Assembly (NCBI GenBank): GCA_000715855.1
Contig: KL571304.1
Coordinates: 18,146 to 26,422, forward strand
Direction: 5' to 3'
DNA length: 8,277 nucleotides
From: Actinoplanes liguriensis
GTDB lineage: Bacteria; Actinomycetota; Actinomycetes; Mycobacteriales; Micromonosporaceae
Numbering within the stretch: the stretch's first letter is position 1; each line of letters starts with the position of its first letter. Under the pieces are notes generated by a model, which did no database searches, was not told the DNA's origin, and worked only from the letters and a program-made list of their open reading frames with translations. Of the stretch, positions 1-5,934 are shown in pieces. The translations under genes and the position numbers were made by a program.

Positions 1-2
1 CC

Positions 3-671
3 GTCGACGAGGCCCTCGACCCGGCACGAGCCGGGATCTGGCCGCTACGCCTCGGCCACGCCTGGTCGGCGCTGGGCGAACACACCACGCCACTGCTGCG
101 CCGCTGGAAGCGGGAGCACCCGGGCACGCCTCTGCAACTGCTGCGCGTCGACGATCGCCTCGCCGGGCTCGACCGTGGTGCCGTCGACGTCGCCGTCATC
201 CGGGGCGAGGCCGACTTCCCCGCCGACGTGAGCACCATGGTCCTGCTGCTGGAGCCGCGCGTCGCCGCCGTGGCCGCCGACAGCCCGCTCACCCGGAGGA
301 CACGACTCACCCTGCACGATCTCGTCACCGAGCCGATCGCCGTCAACACCATCGCCGGCACCGCGACCCTCGGTCTCTGGCCCGCCGATGACGCCCCGGC
401 CGGCATCGTCGAGGTCGCCAACACCGACGATTGGATTGCCGCCGTCTCCGCCGGCCAGGCTGTCGGGGTCACCACGACCGCCACCGCGGCCACCTACCCG
501 AACCCCGCCGTCGCCTACCTTCCGCTCATCGACGTGCCGGCCGTCCCGGTCCACCTGGCCTGGAAGCAGCCGCCGGGCCATCCCGCCGTACCGGATTTCC
601 TCGCCCTTGCCCGGCGGCTTGTCCCCACTCCACAAGGCACTCAGCGTCAGTCGTCCGCCGGGGGTGACTGA
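3..671 (+). CDS. LysR-family transcriptional regulator, C-terminal part (5' end outside window)
   Basis: This reading frame is open from the left edge (222 codons visible) and stops with TGA at 669-671. The visible protein looks like the effector-binding (periplasmic-binding-protein-like) domain of a LysR-type regulator. It opens with a first beta strand/helix of the form LRLGHAWSAL, followed by LRRWKREHPGTPLQLL and then LAGLDRGAVDVAVIRG, which matches the usual 'L..G.lDlaI.' strand. Later come an 'AVAADSPLTRR.RLTLHDL' segment and VSAGQAVGVTTTATA, the usual 'v.aG.Gva.lP' element. The N-terminal winged helix-turn-helix lies outside the window, so neither the operator nor the target can be deduced. 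The ATG at 237 and GTG at 228 lie inside the domain and are not real starts. The gene's end overlaps the convergent small HTH gene by 25 bp. The effector is unknown. Confidence 0.85.
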   Translation, partial: VDEALDPARAGIWPLRLGHAWSALGEHTTPLLRRWKREHPGTPLQLLRVDDRLAGLDRGAVDVAVIRGEADFPADVSTMVLLLEPRVAAVAADSPLTRRTRLTLHDLVTEPIAVNTIAGTATLGLWPADDAPAGIVEVANTDDWIAAVSAGQAVGVTTTATAATYPNPAVAYLPLIDVPAVPVHLAWKQPPGHPAVPDFLALARRLVPTPQGTQRQSSAGGD

Positions 672-877
672 CGGAAGGCCATAATCCACATCTCGATGTC
701 GTGCTCCAGCCAGACTCGGCCCATTCGCAATTCCTGGTACGGCTCGGGGAAGTCGTCGCGCTCGGCCAACTGCTGCACGCGCTGGCGGCTGAGCCCCATC
801 CGCTCGGCGATCTCGGCCGCGCCCAGCAGCCGCGGCCGGTCGGCCAGCATGGTCTCGACGAGGGTTTGATAGTCCAC
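647..877 (-). CDS. Small helix-turn-helix DNA-binding protein (AlpA/excisionase-like fold)
   Basis: This 76-aa protein starts at GTG (877). Residues about 15-40 read LLGAAEIAERMGLSRQRVQQLAERDDFP, a clear helix-turn-helix: 'AEIAERMGLS' is the first helix and turn, and 'RQRVQQLAER' the recognition helix. The following RMGRVWLEHDIEMWI resembles the wing and helix of MerR/AlpA/excisionase-like (HTH_17-type) proteins, where a 'g.r.w...di..Wl' segment is usual. It starts 9 bp after the stop of the upstream 69-aa gene with no clear Shine-Dalgarno site, so translation is probably coupled. Its 3' end overlaps the LysR gene by 25 bp on the other strand. It could be a local regulator or a remnant of a mobile element's excisionase. 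No integrase or att site is visible, so the first is preferred. Confidence 0.7.
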   Translation of the reverse strand: MDYQTLVETMLADRPRLLGAAEIAERMGLSRQRVQQLAERDDFPEPYQELRMGRVWLEHDIEMWIMAFRQSPPADD

Positions 878-886
878 GGCGGCAAT

Positions 887-1096
887 TCATTCGCCGGTAC
901 GGGCGGTGATGCCGGCGAGGAAGCGACGTTTCGCCTCGCGGGACTGGTCGTCGTCGAGGGCGAGCTGGATCAGGGCGCGGCGTTCGTCGAAGCGGATGCC
1001 TTCGATCGTCACCGGGACACCCTCCAGCACGACCTGGATCTCTGCGTCGACGCCGATCGCTTTCAAAGCGGCGATCATGGCGCTTTGCGTGATCAC
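887..1096 (-). CDS. Small protein of unknown function (69 aa), first gene of a two-gene operon
   Basis: I do not recognise this family. It starts at GTG 1096, supported by an excellent Shine-Dalgarno sequence AAAGGAG (1104-1110, minus strand) with a 7-nt spacer. The protein opens with MITQSAMIAALKAIG, probably a helix. Alternating beta-like segments follow (AEIQVVLEGVPVTIEGIRFDERRALIQLAL), and it closes with a charged, Arg-rich tail (DDDQSREAKRRFLAGITARTGE). It has no signal peptide, membrane segment or cysteine, so it should be a soluble cytoplasmic protein. It lies 9 bp upstream of the small helix-turn-helix gene in the same orientation, so the two are likely co-transcribed. A role as partner or co-regulator of that DNA-binding protein is inference from position only. 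The strong ribosome site and GC-rich third codon positions support it being a real gene. Confidence 0.6.
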   Translation of the reverse strand: MITQSAMIAALKAIGVDAEIQVVLEGVPVTIEGIRFDERRALIQLALDDDQSREAKRRFLAGITARTGE

Positions 1097-1103
1097 TGTC
1101 GTT

Positions 1104-1110
1104 CTCCTTT
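1104..1110 (-). promoter_or_regulatory. Shine-Dalgarno site of the 69-aa gene
   Basis: AAAGGAG on the minus strand, 7 nt before the GTG at 1096. This fixes the start of the 69-aa protein. Confidence 0.7.
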
Positions 1111-1119
1111 CAAGATCAC

Positions 1120-1166
1120 ATTATGGATGGCGGGGTGGTCCACCGAGAAAGGCTGACAACCCCGCC
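1120..1166 (-). promoter_or_regulatory. Candidate promoter and operator region of the 69-aa/HTH operon
   Basis: The minus strand carries CATAAT (1120-1125), a near-consensus -10 box, about 24 nt before the GTG start and just upstream of the Shine-Dalgarno site. No good -35 box lies at the expected distance. That position is instead occupied by an 11-bp palindrome, GGTGGTCCACC (1134-1144), and by the left arm of a perfect 8-bp inverted repeat (GGCGGGGT 1129-1136, ACCCCGCC 1159-1166). A promoter with a weak -35 overlaid by symmetrical sequence suggests control by a DNA-binding protein, possibly the operon's own HTH product. This is inference. Confidence 0.35.
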
Positions 1167-1234
1167 GTGACCACGATGTTTGCCCTCGGGAAAGCCGCCT
1201 GCAATGGCGGTGAGTGAAAAAACCATCCCCGTTC

Positions 1235-1264
1235 TTGGCATTTGGCAAGATCATGCGGTATTCC
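1235..1264 (+). promoter_or_regulatory. Candidate promoter for the XRE/DUF397 pair
   Basis: TTGGCA (1235-1240) is followed after 18 nt by TATTCC (1259-1264), about 75 nt before the ATG at 1339. The -35 lies in an imperfect palindrome, CTTGGCATTTGGCAAG (1234-1249), which also contains TTGGCA twice at a 7-bp step. This is a possible autoregulatory site for the XRE protein. The match to consensus is modest. Confidence 0.3.
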
Positions 1265-1338
1265 TTTCAGATTGGTCGGCCCGGCTGCCCACAGGCGTCA
1301 GATTTCGGCTGGCCAGCATGGAAGGAAGGGCTAGACAT

Positions 1339-2232
1339 ATGCCCAGTAGAGCAACGGGTTCCACCGTGCCCCGCCGTCAGCTCGGCCGCCTTCTCCGGGA
1401 ATACCGGGAGTGCGCCGGGATCACGATGCTGGACGCCTACACCTACCTGGACTGGTCCTACCAACGGCTCTGGCGGATCGAGACCGGAACGCCCGGCGTG
1501 ACGATCCGCCCGGTGGAGATCGAGGCGCTCGCGCGCTTCTACGACGTCGCGCCCGACGAGACCGAAGTCCTGCGCAAGCTGGCGTCGGCGGCGAAGGCCG
1601 AGGGTTGGTGGCAGGACTACAGCGGAGCCATCCTCAAGTGGTCGGAGCTCTTCTTCAGCATGGAGGCCAGCGCCTCCCGGCTCCGGCAGTTCGAGTCCAT
1701 GATCGTTCCCGGCCTGTTGCAGGCACCTGCCTACATCGAGGCGGTTGTCGCGGCCGGCAGACCGAAGGTCTCGGCGGACAAGATGGAAGCGCGGATCAAA
1801 GCTAAACACGAACGACAGCGGATCCTTGTCCGATCGTTCCCCGCGCCGCCCGAATATGAGTCGATCATTTCGGAGGGCCTGCTGCTCGGCGAGCTGGATG
1901 CTCCGGGCGCGATGCAACAGCAACTGTGGCACCTGCTGAAGGCAAATGAGTTGGCACACGTCGCCGTGCGGGTGTTACCTCTTGCGGCGAGCGTTCATCC
2001 CGGATCCGCCGCGGGCACATTTACGATCTTGGAGTTCCCGCCGCTCGCGGGCGGAAAGCTGGGCGAGCCCTCGACGGTCTATTCGGAGAACCTCACCGGA
2101 GCGATCTACCTCGATCGACCTGATGAACTGCAGGTCTATGAGGAGGCGTGGGCAGAGCTCGCCGAGCGCGCCCTCAGTAAAGAGGAATCTATTAAGCTGA
2201 TCACCACGCGGCTGCACAGTCTAGGAGAGTGA
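1339..2232 (+). CDS. XRE-family transcriptional regulator with DUF5753 domain (Scr1-like)
   Basis: This 297-aa protein starts at ATG 1339, preceded by a purine-rich GGAAGGAAGGG ribosome site 8 nt upstream. The frame stays open back to 1180, but that extension lacks a ribosome site and has no domain-like sequence. Residues about 14-70 (QLGRLLREYRECAGIT... YQRLWRIETG...) form the XRE helix-turn-helix, with the usual 'R.E.G' recognition-helix end and the EALARFYDV helix. From about residue 97 the DUF5753 domain follows: WWQDY, then the hallmark IVPGLLQAPAYIEAVV, and a C-terminal part with an HPGSAAGTFTILEFP strand. Such proteins are abundant in actinomycetes, usually next to a DUF397 gene, and are annotated as antitoxin-like or developmental regulators. 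The DUF397 gene follows immediately here. Target genes are unknown; autoregulation is likely from family behaviour. Confidence 0.9.
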   Translation: MPSRATGSTVPRRQLGRLLREYRECAGITMLDAYTYLDWSYQRLWRIETGTPGVTIRPVEIEALARFYDVAPDETEVLRKLASAAKAEGWWQDYSGAILKWSELFFSMEASASRLRQFESMIVPGLLQAPAYIEAVVAAGRPKVSADKMEARIKAKHERQRILVRSFPAPPEYESIISEGLLLGELDAPGAMQQQLWHLLKANELAHVAVRVLPLAASVHPGSAAGTFTILEFPPLAGGKLGEPSTVYSENLTGAIYLDRPDELQVYEEAWAELAERALSKEESIKLITTRLHSLGE

Positions 2233-2237
2233 AGATC

Positions 2238-2450
2238 GTGACCAACAATGACTTGACCGGTGCTGTCTGGCACAAGAGCACACGATCGGCCGGCGGTCAG
2301 AACTGCGTCGAGGTGGCCGACAACCTTCCGCAGGTCGTTGCGGTCCGCGACACCAAGAACCGTGACGCCGGAACGCTTCTGTTCACCCACGACGAGTGGG
2401 CGGCCTTCGTGTCCGGTGTCAAGGCCGGCGAGTTCGACCTGCCCGCCTGA
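2238..2450 (+). CDS. DUF397 domain protein
   Basis: With the GTG at 2238 as start this is a 70-aa protein. It reads LTGAVWHKSTRS near the N-terminus, then GGQNCVEVADN, VVAVRDTKNRDAG and FTHDEWAAFVSGVKAGEFD, which is the full DUF397 pattern (W.KS..S..G..CVEVA ... VaVRD.K ... L.ft..eW.aF..gvk.GeFd). GGAG at 2224-2227 is 10 nt from this start. An in-frame GTG at 2229 would overlap the upstream TGA (GTGA) but sits almost on top of the GGAG, so the later start is preferred; the overlap version (73 aa) remains possible. Either way translation is coupled to the XRE/DUF5753 gene. DUF397 proteins are small cytoplasmic partners of XRE/DUF5753 regulators, and a toxin-like or co-regulator role has been proposed. 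The biochemical activity is not established. Confidence 0.88.
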   Translation: MTNNDLTGAVWHKSTRSAGGQNCVEVADNLPQVVAVRDTKNRDAGTLLFTHDEWAAFVSGVKAGEFDLPA

Positions 2451-2460
2451 CGACGTCAGC

Positions 2461-2491
2461 GGGAGCCGGTGTCCCGAGGACGCCGGCTCCT
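2461..2491. terminator. Hairpin terminator between convergent DUF397 and lipid-kinase genes
   Basis: GGAGCCGG (2462-2469) pairs with CCGGCTCC (2483-2490). The stem continues inward through one G-T wobble and GTCC/GGAC, leaving a 3-nt loop: a 13-bp stem in all. No U-tract follows, as is common for actinobacterial terminators. It begins 11 nt after the DUF397 stop and ends 20 bp before the stop of the opposing gene, so it may serve both strands. Confidence 0.7.
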
Positions 2492-2510
2492 ACTGCTGAG
2501 AGGCGCCCGC

Positions 2511-4109
2511 CTACGGCGTCATGACGATCAGCGCGCCGGGAAGGACCTCGGCGACGAAGGATGTCGCGGTGCCGGCGATGTCACCGTCGAGCTGGTAGGC
2601 GAGCGGCCGGTCGAGGACCACTTCGACGCGCTGTCCGCGAAGGTGCGACAGGGTCGGGGTGTCGACGCCACGCCGGAGACCGGATGCCAGGCGGGCCATG
2701 TCACGAATGCCATGTCCGGAAGCGATCAGCACGTCGAGCATGCCGTCGGTGGGGCTGGCGGTCGGCAGCAGGTCGATACCACCCTGGATGCGGCCGACGT
2801 TGCCGACGAGCGTCATGACCGTCTCGCCGTCGTGGCGGAGTTCGCCGTCGATGACGACCCGGGCGTGGAACGGTGCCATGGCGAGCTGTTGCACGGCTGC
2901 CACGACGTACGCGCCCGCCTTGATGATTTTCTTGAGATCGGCGTTGGTGGTGCGCATGATCTCGGCGTCGATGCCGACCCCGGCCATCACGGTGAACAGC
3001 TGCTGGTGACCGTCGACGCTCCACCTGATCATGTCGATGGCGGTGGGCACGCCGCGCAGGACCACACCCAGCGCCTGATCCTCGTCGAACGGTATGTCCA
3101 GGTTGCGGCACAGCAGGTTGCCGGTGCCCGCGGGGATCAGGCCGACGGGAACGCCGGTGCCGGCCAGCTCCGCGCACACGGCCCGGACGGTGCCGTCACC
3201 CCCGGCGACAAGGACCAGGTCGACGCCTTTCTGCAGCGCGTCCTGGGCCATTCCCGGCCCGGCGTCGTCGCTGGTCGTCTCCATCCAGATCGGCGGCCGC
3301 CATCCGCCGCGGACCAGGGCGAAGTGCACGCGTCGATGGAACAGGTCCAGGTCGAGGATCTTGGTCGGGTTGTAGATGACCGCGGCGCGCGTACCGAGAT
3401 CGGGCGTGAGCCGGCGCAGCCGCCGGGCGCGGGTGATCAGGTTGACGCCGCTGATCCACAGCGCCGCGCTGGCGGCGGTGACGCCGAGCAGCGCCCCGCC
3501 GATCAGGTCGGAGCTCCACTGAGTGCGCATCGCCCACTGGTCGACGGCGGCGAAACTGAGCAGCAAGATGCCGATCAGCCGTCTTTTCCACTGCGAGCGC
3601 CGGGATTTGCGCTGCGCGTTGGCGAGCGTGACGGACACCCAGACCAGAAGCGTCGCCGCGACCACGTGACCGGACGGATACGCGCTTCCGGCGGCGGACA
3701 GCGAATCGGCGAACAATGACGCCGGGCGCGCCCGGGGCAGCAGCAGCCGTTGCAGCTCCCAGGCGGGTATGCCCAGGGCGGCGACGAGCAGGGCGAGAGC
3801 GAGCCGCCGCTGCCGTTGCTGATAGGACCGGGCGGCCGCGGCGAGCATCGCCAGCAGGATCAGCACGGGATGCGTCAGCGCGGCGAACGCCTCCGCCAGC
3901 TGTCCCGGAATCGACCGGGGCTGCAGCTGCGGGCTGCCGAAGAACCGGTCGATCGTGTCGGTCAGACCGGCGGCGACCGCGGCGGTCCACCCACCGTAGA
4001 GGGCCAGCGCGCCCAGGAACACGCGGCGCTCCAGGGGCCGGCGCGCAAAGCGCGGGACGGTCCGGGAGGGCGTCCGCGCGGGATCGGGGTCGGGTGGGCC
4101 GGCCTGCAT
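2511..4109 (-). CDS. PAP2-like / diacylglycerol kinase fusion protein (lipid kinase)
   Basis: This protein has two domains: a membrane PAP2-like (lipid phosphatase) part, residues about 30-220, and a cytoplasmic DAGK/YegS-type lipid kinase, about 240-530. I chose ATG 4109 (532 aa) because GAGG lies 8 nt upstream. An in-frame ATG at 4184 would give 557 aa but lacks a clear ribosome site. The kinase part is intact to the eye: VIYNPTK (near 245), VLVAGGDGTVRAV (GGDGT at 303-307, the nucleotide-binding loop), GLIPAGTGNLLCRNL (about 324-336), GGIDLLPTASPTDGMLDV and QLDGD. It should phosphorylate diacylglycerol or a related lipid with ATP. The PAP2 part keeps YPSGHVVAA (SGH at 146-148), but its first motif has Arg for Lys (R-x6-RP) and its third reads DQWAMRTQWSSD in place of SRx5Hx3D. 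Phosphatase activity is therefore doubtful. It lies downstream of the MFS gene in the same direction and could be partly co-transcribed. Confidence 0.87.
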   Translation of the reverse strand: MQAGPPDPDPARTPSRTVPRFARRPLERRVFLGALALYGGWTAAVAAGLTDTIDRFFGSPQLQPRSIPGQLAEAFAALTHPVLILLAMLAAAARSYQQRQRRLALALLVAALGIPAWELQRLLLPRARPASLFADSLSAAGSAYPSGHVVAATLLVWVSVTLANAQRKSRRSQWKRRLIGILLLSFAAVDQWAMRTQWSSDLIGGALLGVTAASAALWISGVNLITRARRLRRLTPDLGTRAAVIYNPTKILDLDLFHRRVHFALVRGGWRPPIWMETTSDDAGPGMAQDALQKGVDLVLVAGGDGTVRAVCAELAGTGVPVGLIPAGTGNLLCRNLDIPFDEDQALGVVLRGVPTAIDMIRWSVDGHQQLFTVMAGVGIDAEIMRTTNADLKKIIKAGAYVVAAVQQLAMAPFHARVVIDGELRHDGETVMTLVGNVGRIQGGIDLLPTASPTDGMLDVLIASGHGIRDMARLASGLRRGVDTPTLSHLRGQRVEVVLDRPLAYQLDGDIAGTATSFVAEVLPGALIVMTP

Positions 4110-4292
4110 CTGTGTCGCCTCGTAGCGGGTGATCACGTCAAGAGGATCATTATGTCCTTCCGCTCCGGCGCGGGGAGGGCGCATGTGAGATGCCCGACGA
4201 CCTTCAAGATCAAATTCCCGATGGGGTACGTCGTGAGCACCGCCCCAGCGACAACCGCCGGGATGATGCCGCCGATTGATCAGTGCGCGGAC
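4110..4292. other. Intergenic region between MFS exporter and lipid-kinase fusion
   Basis: If the kinase starts at 4109, 183 bp separate it from the MFS stop. The minus strand has GAGG (4118-4121) as the kinase ribosome site and a CATAAT box further upstream (4147-4152), a possible -10 element without an obvious -35. I see no strong hairpin that would end MFS transcription, so read-through into the kinase gene is possible. Confidence 0.4.
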
Positions 4293-5870
4293 CTACCGGC
4301 TCAGCATGGTGGCACCGTCGGCCCGGGCCCGCCGGCCACGCACCGACAGCACGATGATCGTCGTCAACGCCGCGAGCATGACGAGCGAGGCCGTGCCGGA
4401 GACGACGGCGAACGCCACCTCGAACGCCGACCGCGCATGGGCGATCAGATCGGCGCCCCGCCCGCCGGGAAGGTCACCGGCGAGGGCGATGGCATCACCG
4501 AGGGTCTGACGCGCGCCGGCCGCCGTGCCGGGCGGCAGTCCGTCGGCCGACCTGCCCACCACGGTGCGGTAGACGGTGATGCCGAGCGATCCCAGCAGCG
4601 CGATGCCCAGCGCGCCGCCGAGCTCGACGCCGGTCTCCGCCACCGCGCTCGCCGAACCGGCTCGCTCGGGACGCGTGTTCGCCACGATCATATCGGTGGA
4701 CATCGTGTACACCGGAGCCAGGCCGAGGGCGAAGATGACGCTTCCGGTCACGACCACCGCCAGGTTGCTGACCGAGCCGAGGATCACCGCGACGAACACG
4801 GTGCAGCCCAGCACGGCGGTCAGCAGGCCGCCCGTCATGATCTGCATGCGGGAGAACCGGGCCACCAGCGCCGGGCCGACCGCCGTGCCCACCAGATACG
4901 ACACCACCGACGGCAGGGTCCAGAGCCCGGCCTGCAGGGGCGACAACCCGATCACCCACTGCAGGTACTGCGCGAGCAGCAGGTTGGTGCCGTTGAGCGC
5001 GAAGAAGGTGAGCGTGCTGGCGAGCAGCGCGAATCGGACCAGCGAACTGCGGAAGAGCTCCGGATCGATCATCGGGGTGGCGGCCCGTCGCTGACGCCGG
5101 ACACAGATCACCCCGAGCCCGATGCCCGCCATGGCGGCGACGGCGGCGGTGAGCAGGCCACGGCCTTCGGCCACCCGCTTGATCGCGTAGACGATGGCGA
5201 GCAGCGCGAGCAGGCTCTGCACGGCGCCCAGCACGTCGAAGCGGGTGGCGGCCGGGTCGCGGGACTCGGGCAGGACCATCGGCCCGATCGCCAGCAACAG
5301 GAGAGTGACCGGGAGCGCCGGCAGGAAGACCGAGCCCCACCAGAACCGGTGCAGCAGCGCGCCGGCGACCACCGGGCCCAGCAGCCCGCCCAGTGAGAAG
5401 CTCGCACTCCACACGCCGAGTGCGACGGTGCGCTGCCGGGCGTCGGCGAACATGCCCCGGATGAGCGCCAGGGTCGAGGGCATCAGCGCCGCTCCGGACA
5501 GGCCCATCAGCACGCGCCCGGCGATGAGCTCGGCCGGCGTGCCGGCGAAGGCGGCGACCAGCGACCCGCCGGAGAAGAACGTCACGCCGATCAGGAGCAG
5601 CCGCCGTCGGCCGATCCGATCACCGATGGCGCCCATCGCCAGCAGCGACCCGGCCACCATGAACACGTAGCCATCCATGATCCACAACAATTGCGAGCCG
5701 CTCGGGCGCAGATCGGTCACGATCCGGGGCGCCGCCAGGTTGAGCACATGGCCGTCCATCGAGACCAGGAAGCACGGCAGGACCAGGGCCAGCAGCCCGA
5801 TCCAGTCGCGCCGGGCAGCTCGCTGCGGTGCCGTCTCGTCCTCGATGCCGATCTGGGGACTGGCGCTCAC
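4293..5870 (-). CDS. MFS drug exporter, DHA2 (14-TM) family
   Basis: This 525-aa integral membrane protein starts at GTG 5870, with GGAGG (5877-5881, minus strand) 6 nt upstream. The frame continues far upstream, but only as an antisense shadow of the CGNR gene. After a short polar N-terminus comes the first membrane helix with FLVSMDGHVLNLAAP, matching the 'LD.tivnvALP' motif of DHA2 proton/drug antiporters. Next are the MFS motif A loop GAIGDRIGRRRLLLIG and the antiporter motif C region ALGVWSASFSLGGLLGPVVAGAL. The length and count of hydrophobic blocks fit 14 helices, ending in an Arg-rich cytoplasmic tail (VRGRRARADG). It should export a small hydrophobic or cationic compound using the proton gradient; the substrate cannot be told. 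It is divergent from a CGNR regulator, and a perfect inverted repeat covers its promoter, so regulated, perhaps drug-inducible, expression is likely. Confidence 0.9.
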   Translation of the reverse strand: MSASPQIGIEDETAPQRAARRDWIGLLALVLPCFLVSMDGHVLNLAAPRIVTDLRPSGSQLLWIMDGYVFMVAGSLLAMGAIGDRIGRRRLLLIGVTFFSGGSLVAAFAGTPAELIAGRVLMGLSGAALMPSTLALIRGMFADARQRTVALGVWSASFSLGGLLGPVVAGALLHRFWWGSVFLPALPVTLLLLAIGPMVLPESRDPAATRFDVLGAVQSLLALLAIVYAIKRVAEGRGLLTAAVAAMAGIGLGVICVRRQRRAATPMIDPELFRSSLVRFALLASTLTFFALNGTNLLLAQYLQWVIGLSPLQAGLWTLPSVVSYLVGTAVGPALVARFSRMQIMTGGLLTAVLGCTVFVAVILGSVSNLAVVVTGSVIFALGLAPVYTMSTDMIVANTRPERAGSASAVAETGVELGGALGIALLGSLGITVYRTVVGRSADGLPPGTAAGARQTLGDAIALAGDLPGGRGADLIAHARSAFEVAFAVVSGTASLVMLAALTTIIVLSVRGRRARADGATMLSR

Positions 5871-5876
5871 CTGGCA

Positions 5877-5881
5877 CCTCC
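5877..5881 (-). promoter_or_regulatory. Shine-Dalgarno site of the MFS exporter
   Basis: GGAGG on the minus strand, 6 nt before GTG 5870. It decides the start within a much longer open frame. Its outer bases overlap the left arm of the inverted repeat at 5880-5888. Confidence 0.75.
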
Positions 5882-5913
5882 GTAACGTAAAGAATGCCTC
5901 CATCACGTTACGG
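5880..5913. promoter_or_regulatory. Perfect inverted repeat, candidate operator of the MFS/CGNR module
   Basis: CCGTAACGT (5880-5888) and ACGTTACGG (5905-5913) are exact reverse complements separated by 16 bp; their centres are 25 bp apart. Each arm contains the short quasi-palindrome CGT-A-ACG or CGT-T-ACG, so each might bind a dimer. The right arm covers the predicted -10 box of the MFS promoter and the left arm reaches the MFS ribosome site. That placement suits a repressor. The binding protein is unknown; the divergent CGNR protein is the obvious candidate by position. Confidence 0.6.
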
Positions 5914-5933
5914 CGCTGTCCGTAGTGGTGCAA
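5905..5933 (-). promoter_or_regulatory. Predicted promoter of the MFS exporter
   Basis: On the minus strand, TTGCAC (5928-5933) is followed after exactly 17 nt by TAACGT (5905-5910), which fits the actinobacterial TANNNT -10 pattern. Transcription would start near 5898, giving a leader of roughly 27 nt that contains the GGAGG site. The -10 box lies inside the right arm of the inverted repeat. Confidence 0.5.
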
Positions 5934-5934
5934 C

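Noticed and set aside
647..1096. A mobile-element or prophage remnant suggested by the excisionase-like HTH protein
   Set aside because: No integrase, transposase, tRNA, att-like direct repeat or composition break was seen nearby.
1180..1338. An in-frame 53-codon extension of the XRE gene to ATG 1180
   Set aside because: The ATG at 1339 has a purine-rich ribosome site and the family's N-terminal length; the extension has unusual composition and covers the promoter candidates.
2469..3719. Long plus-strand open frames opposite the lipid-kinase and MFS genes (2469-3719, 3750-5396)
   Set aside because: They are high-GC shadow frames with low-complexity Arg/Gly/Asp/Gln-rich translations and no domain pattern, while the opposite strand carries clear family motifs.
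1107..4215. A shared 10-mer, TTCAAGATCA, in front of the 69-aa gene (near 1109) and the lipid-kinase gene (near 4203)
   Set aside because: Dozens of repeated 10-mer pairs are expected by chance in a window this long, and the positions relative to the starts differ.
4190..4279. A 29-codon plus-strand frame starting ATG 4190, with GGGGAGGG 10 nt upstream, encoding a very polar Asp/Arg-rich peptide
   Set aside because: The third codon positions are less GC-rich than in the real genes, there is no visible promoter, and it lies in the upstream region of the opposing lipid-kinase gene. Not enough support for a gene.
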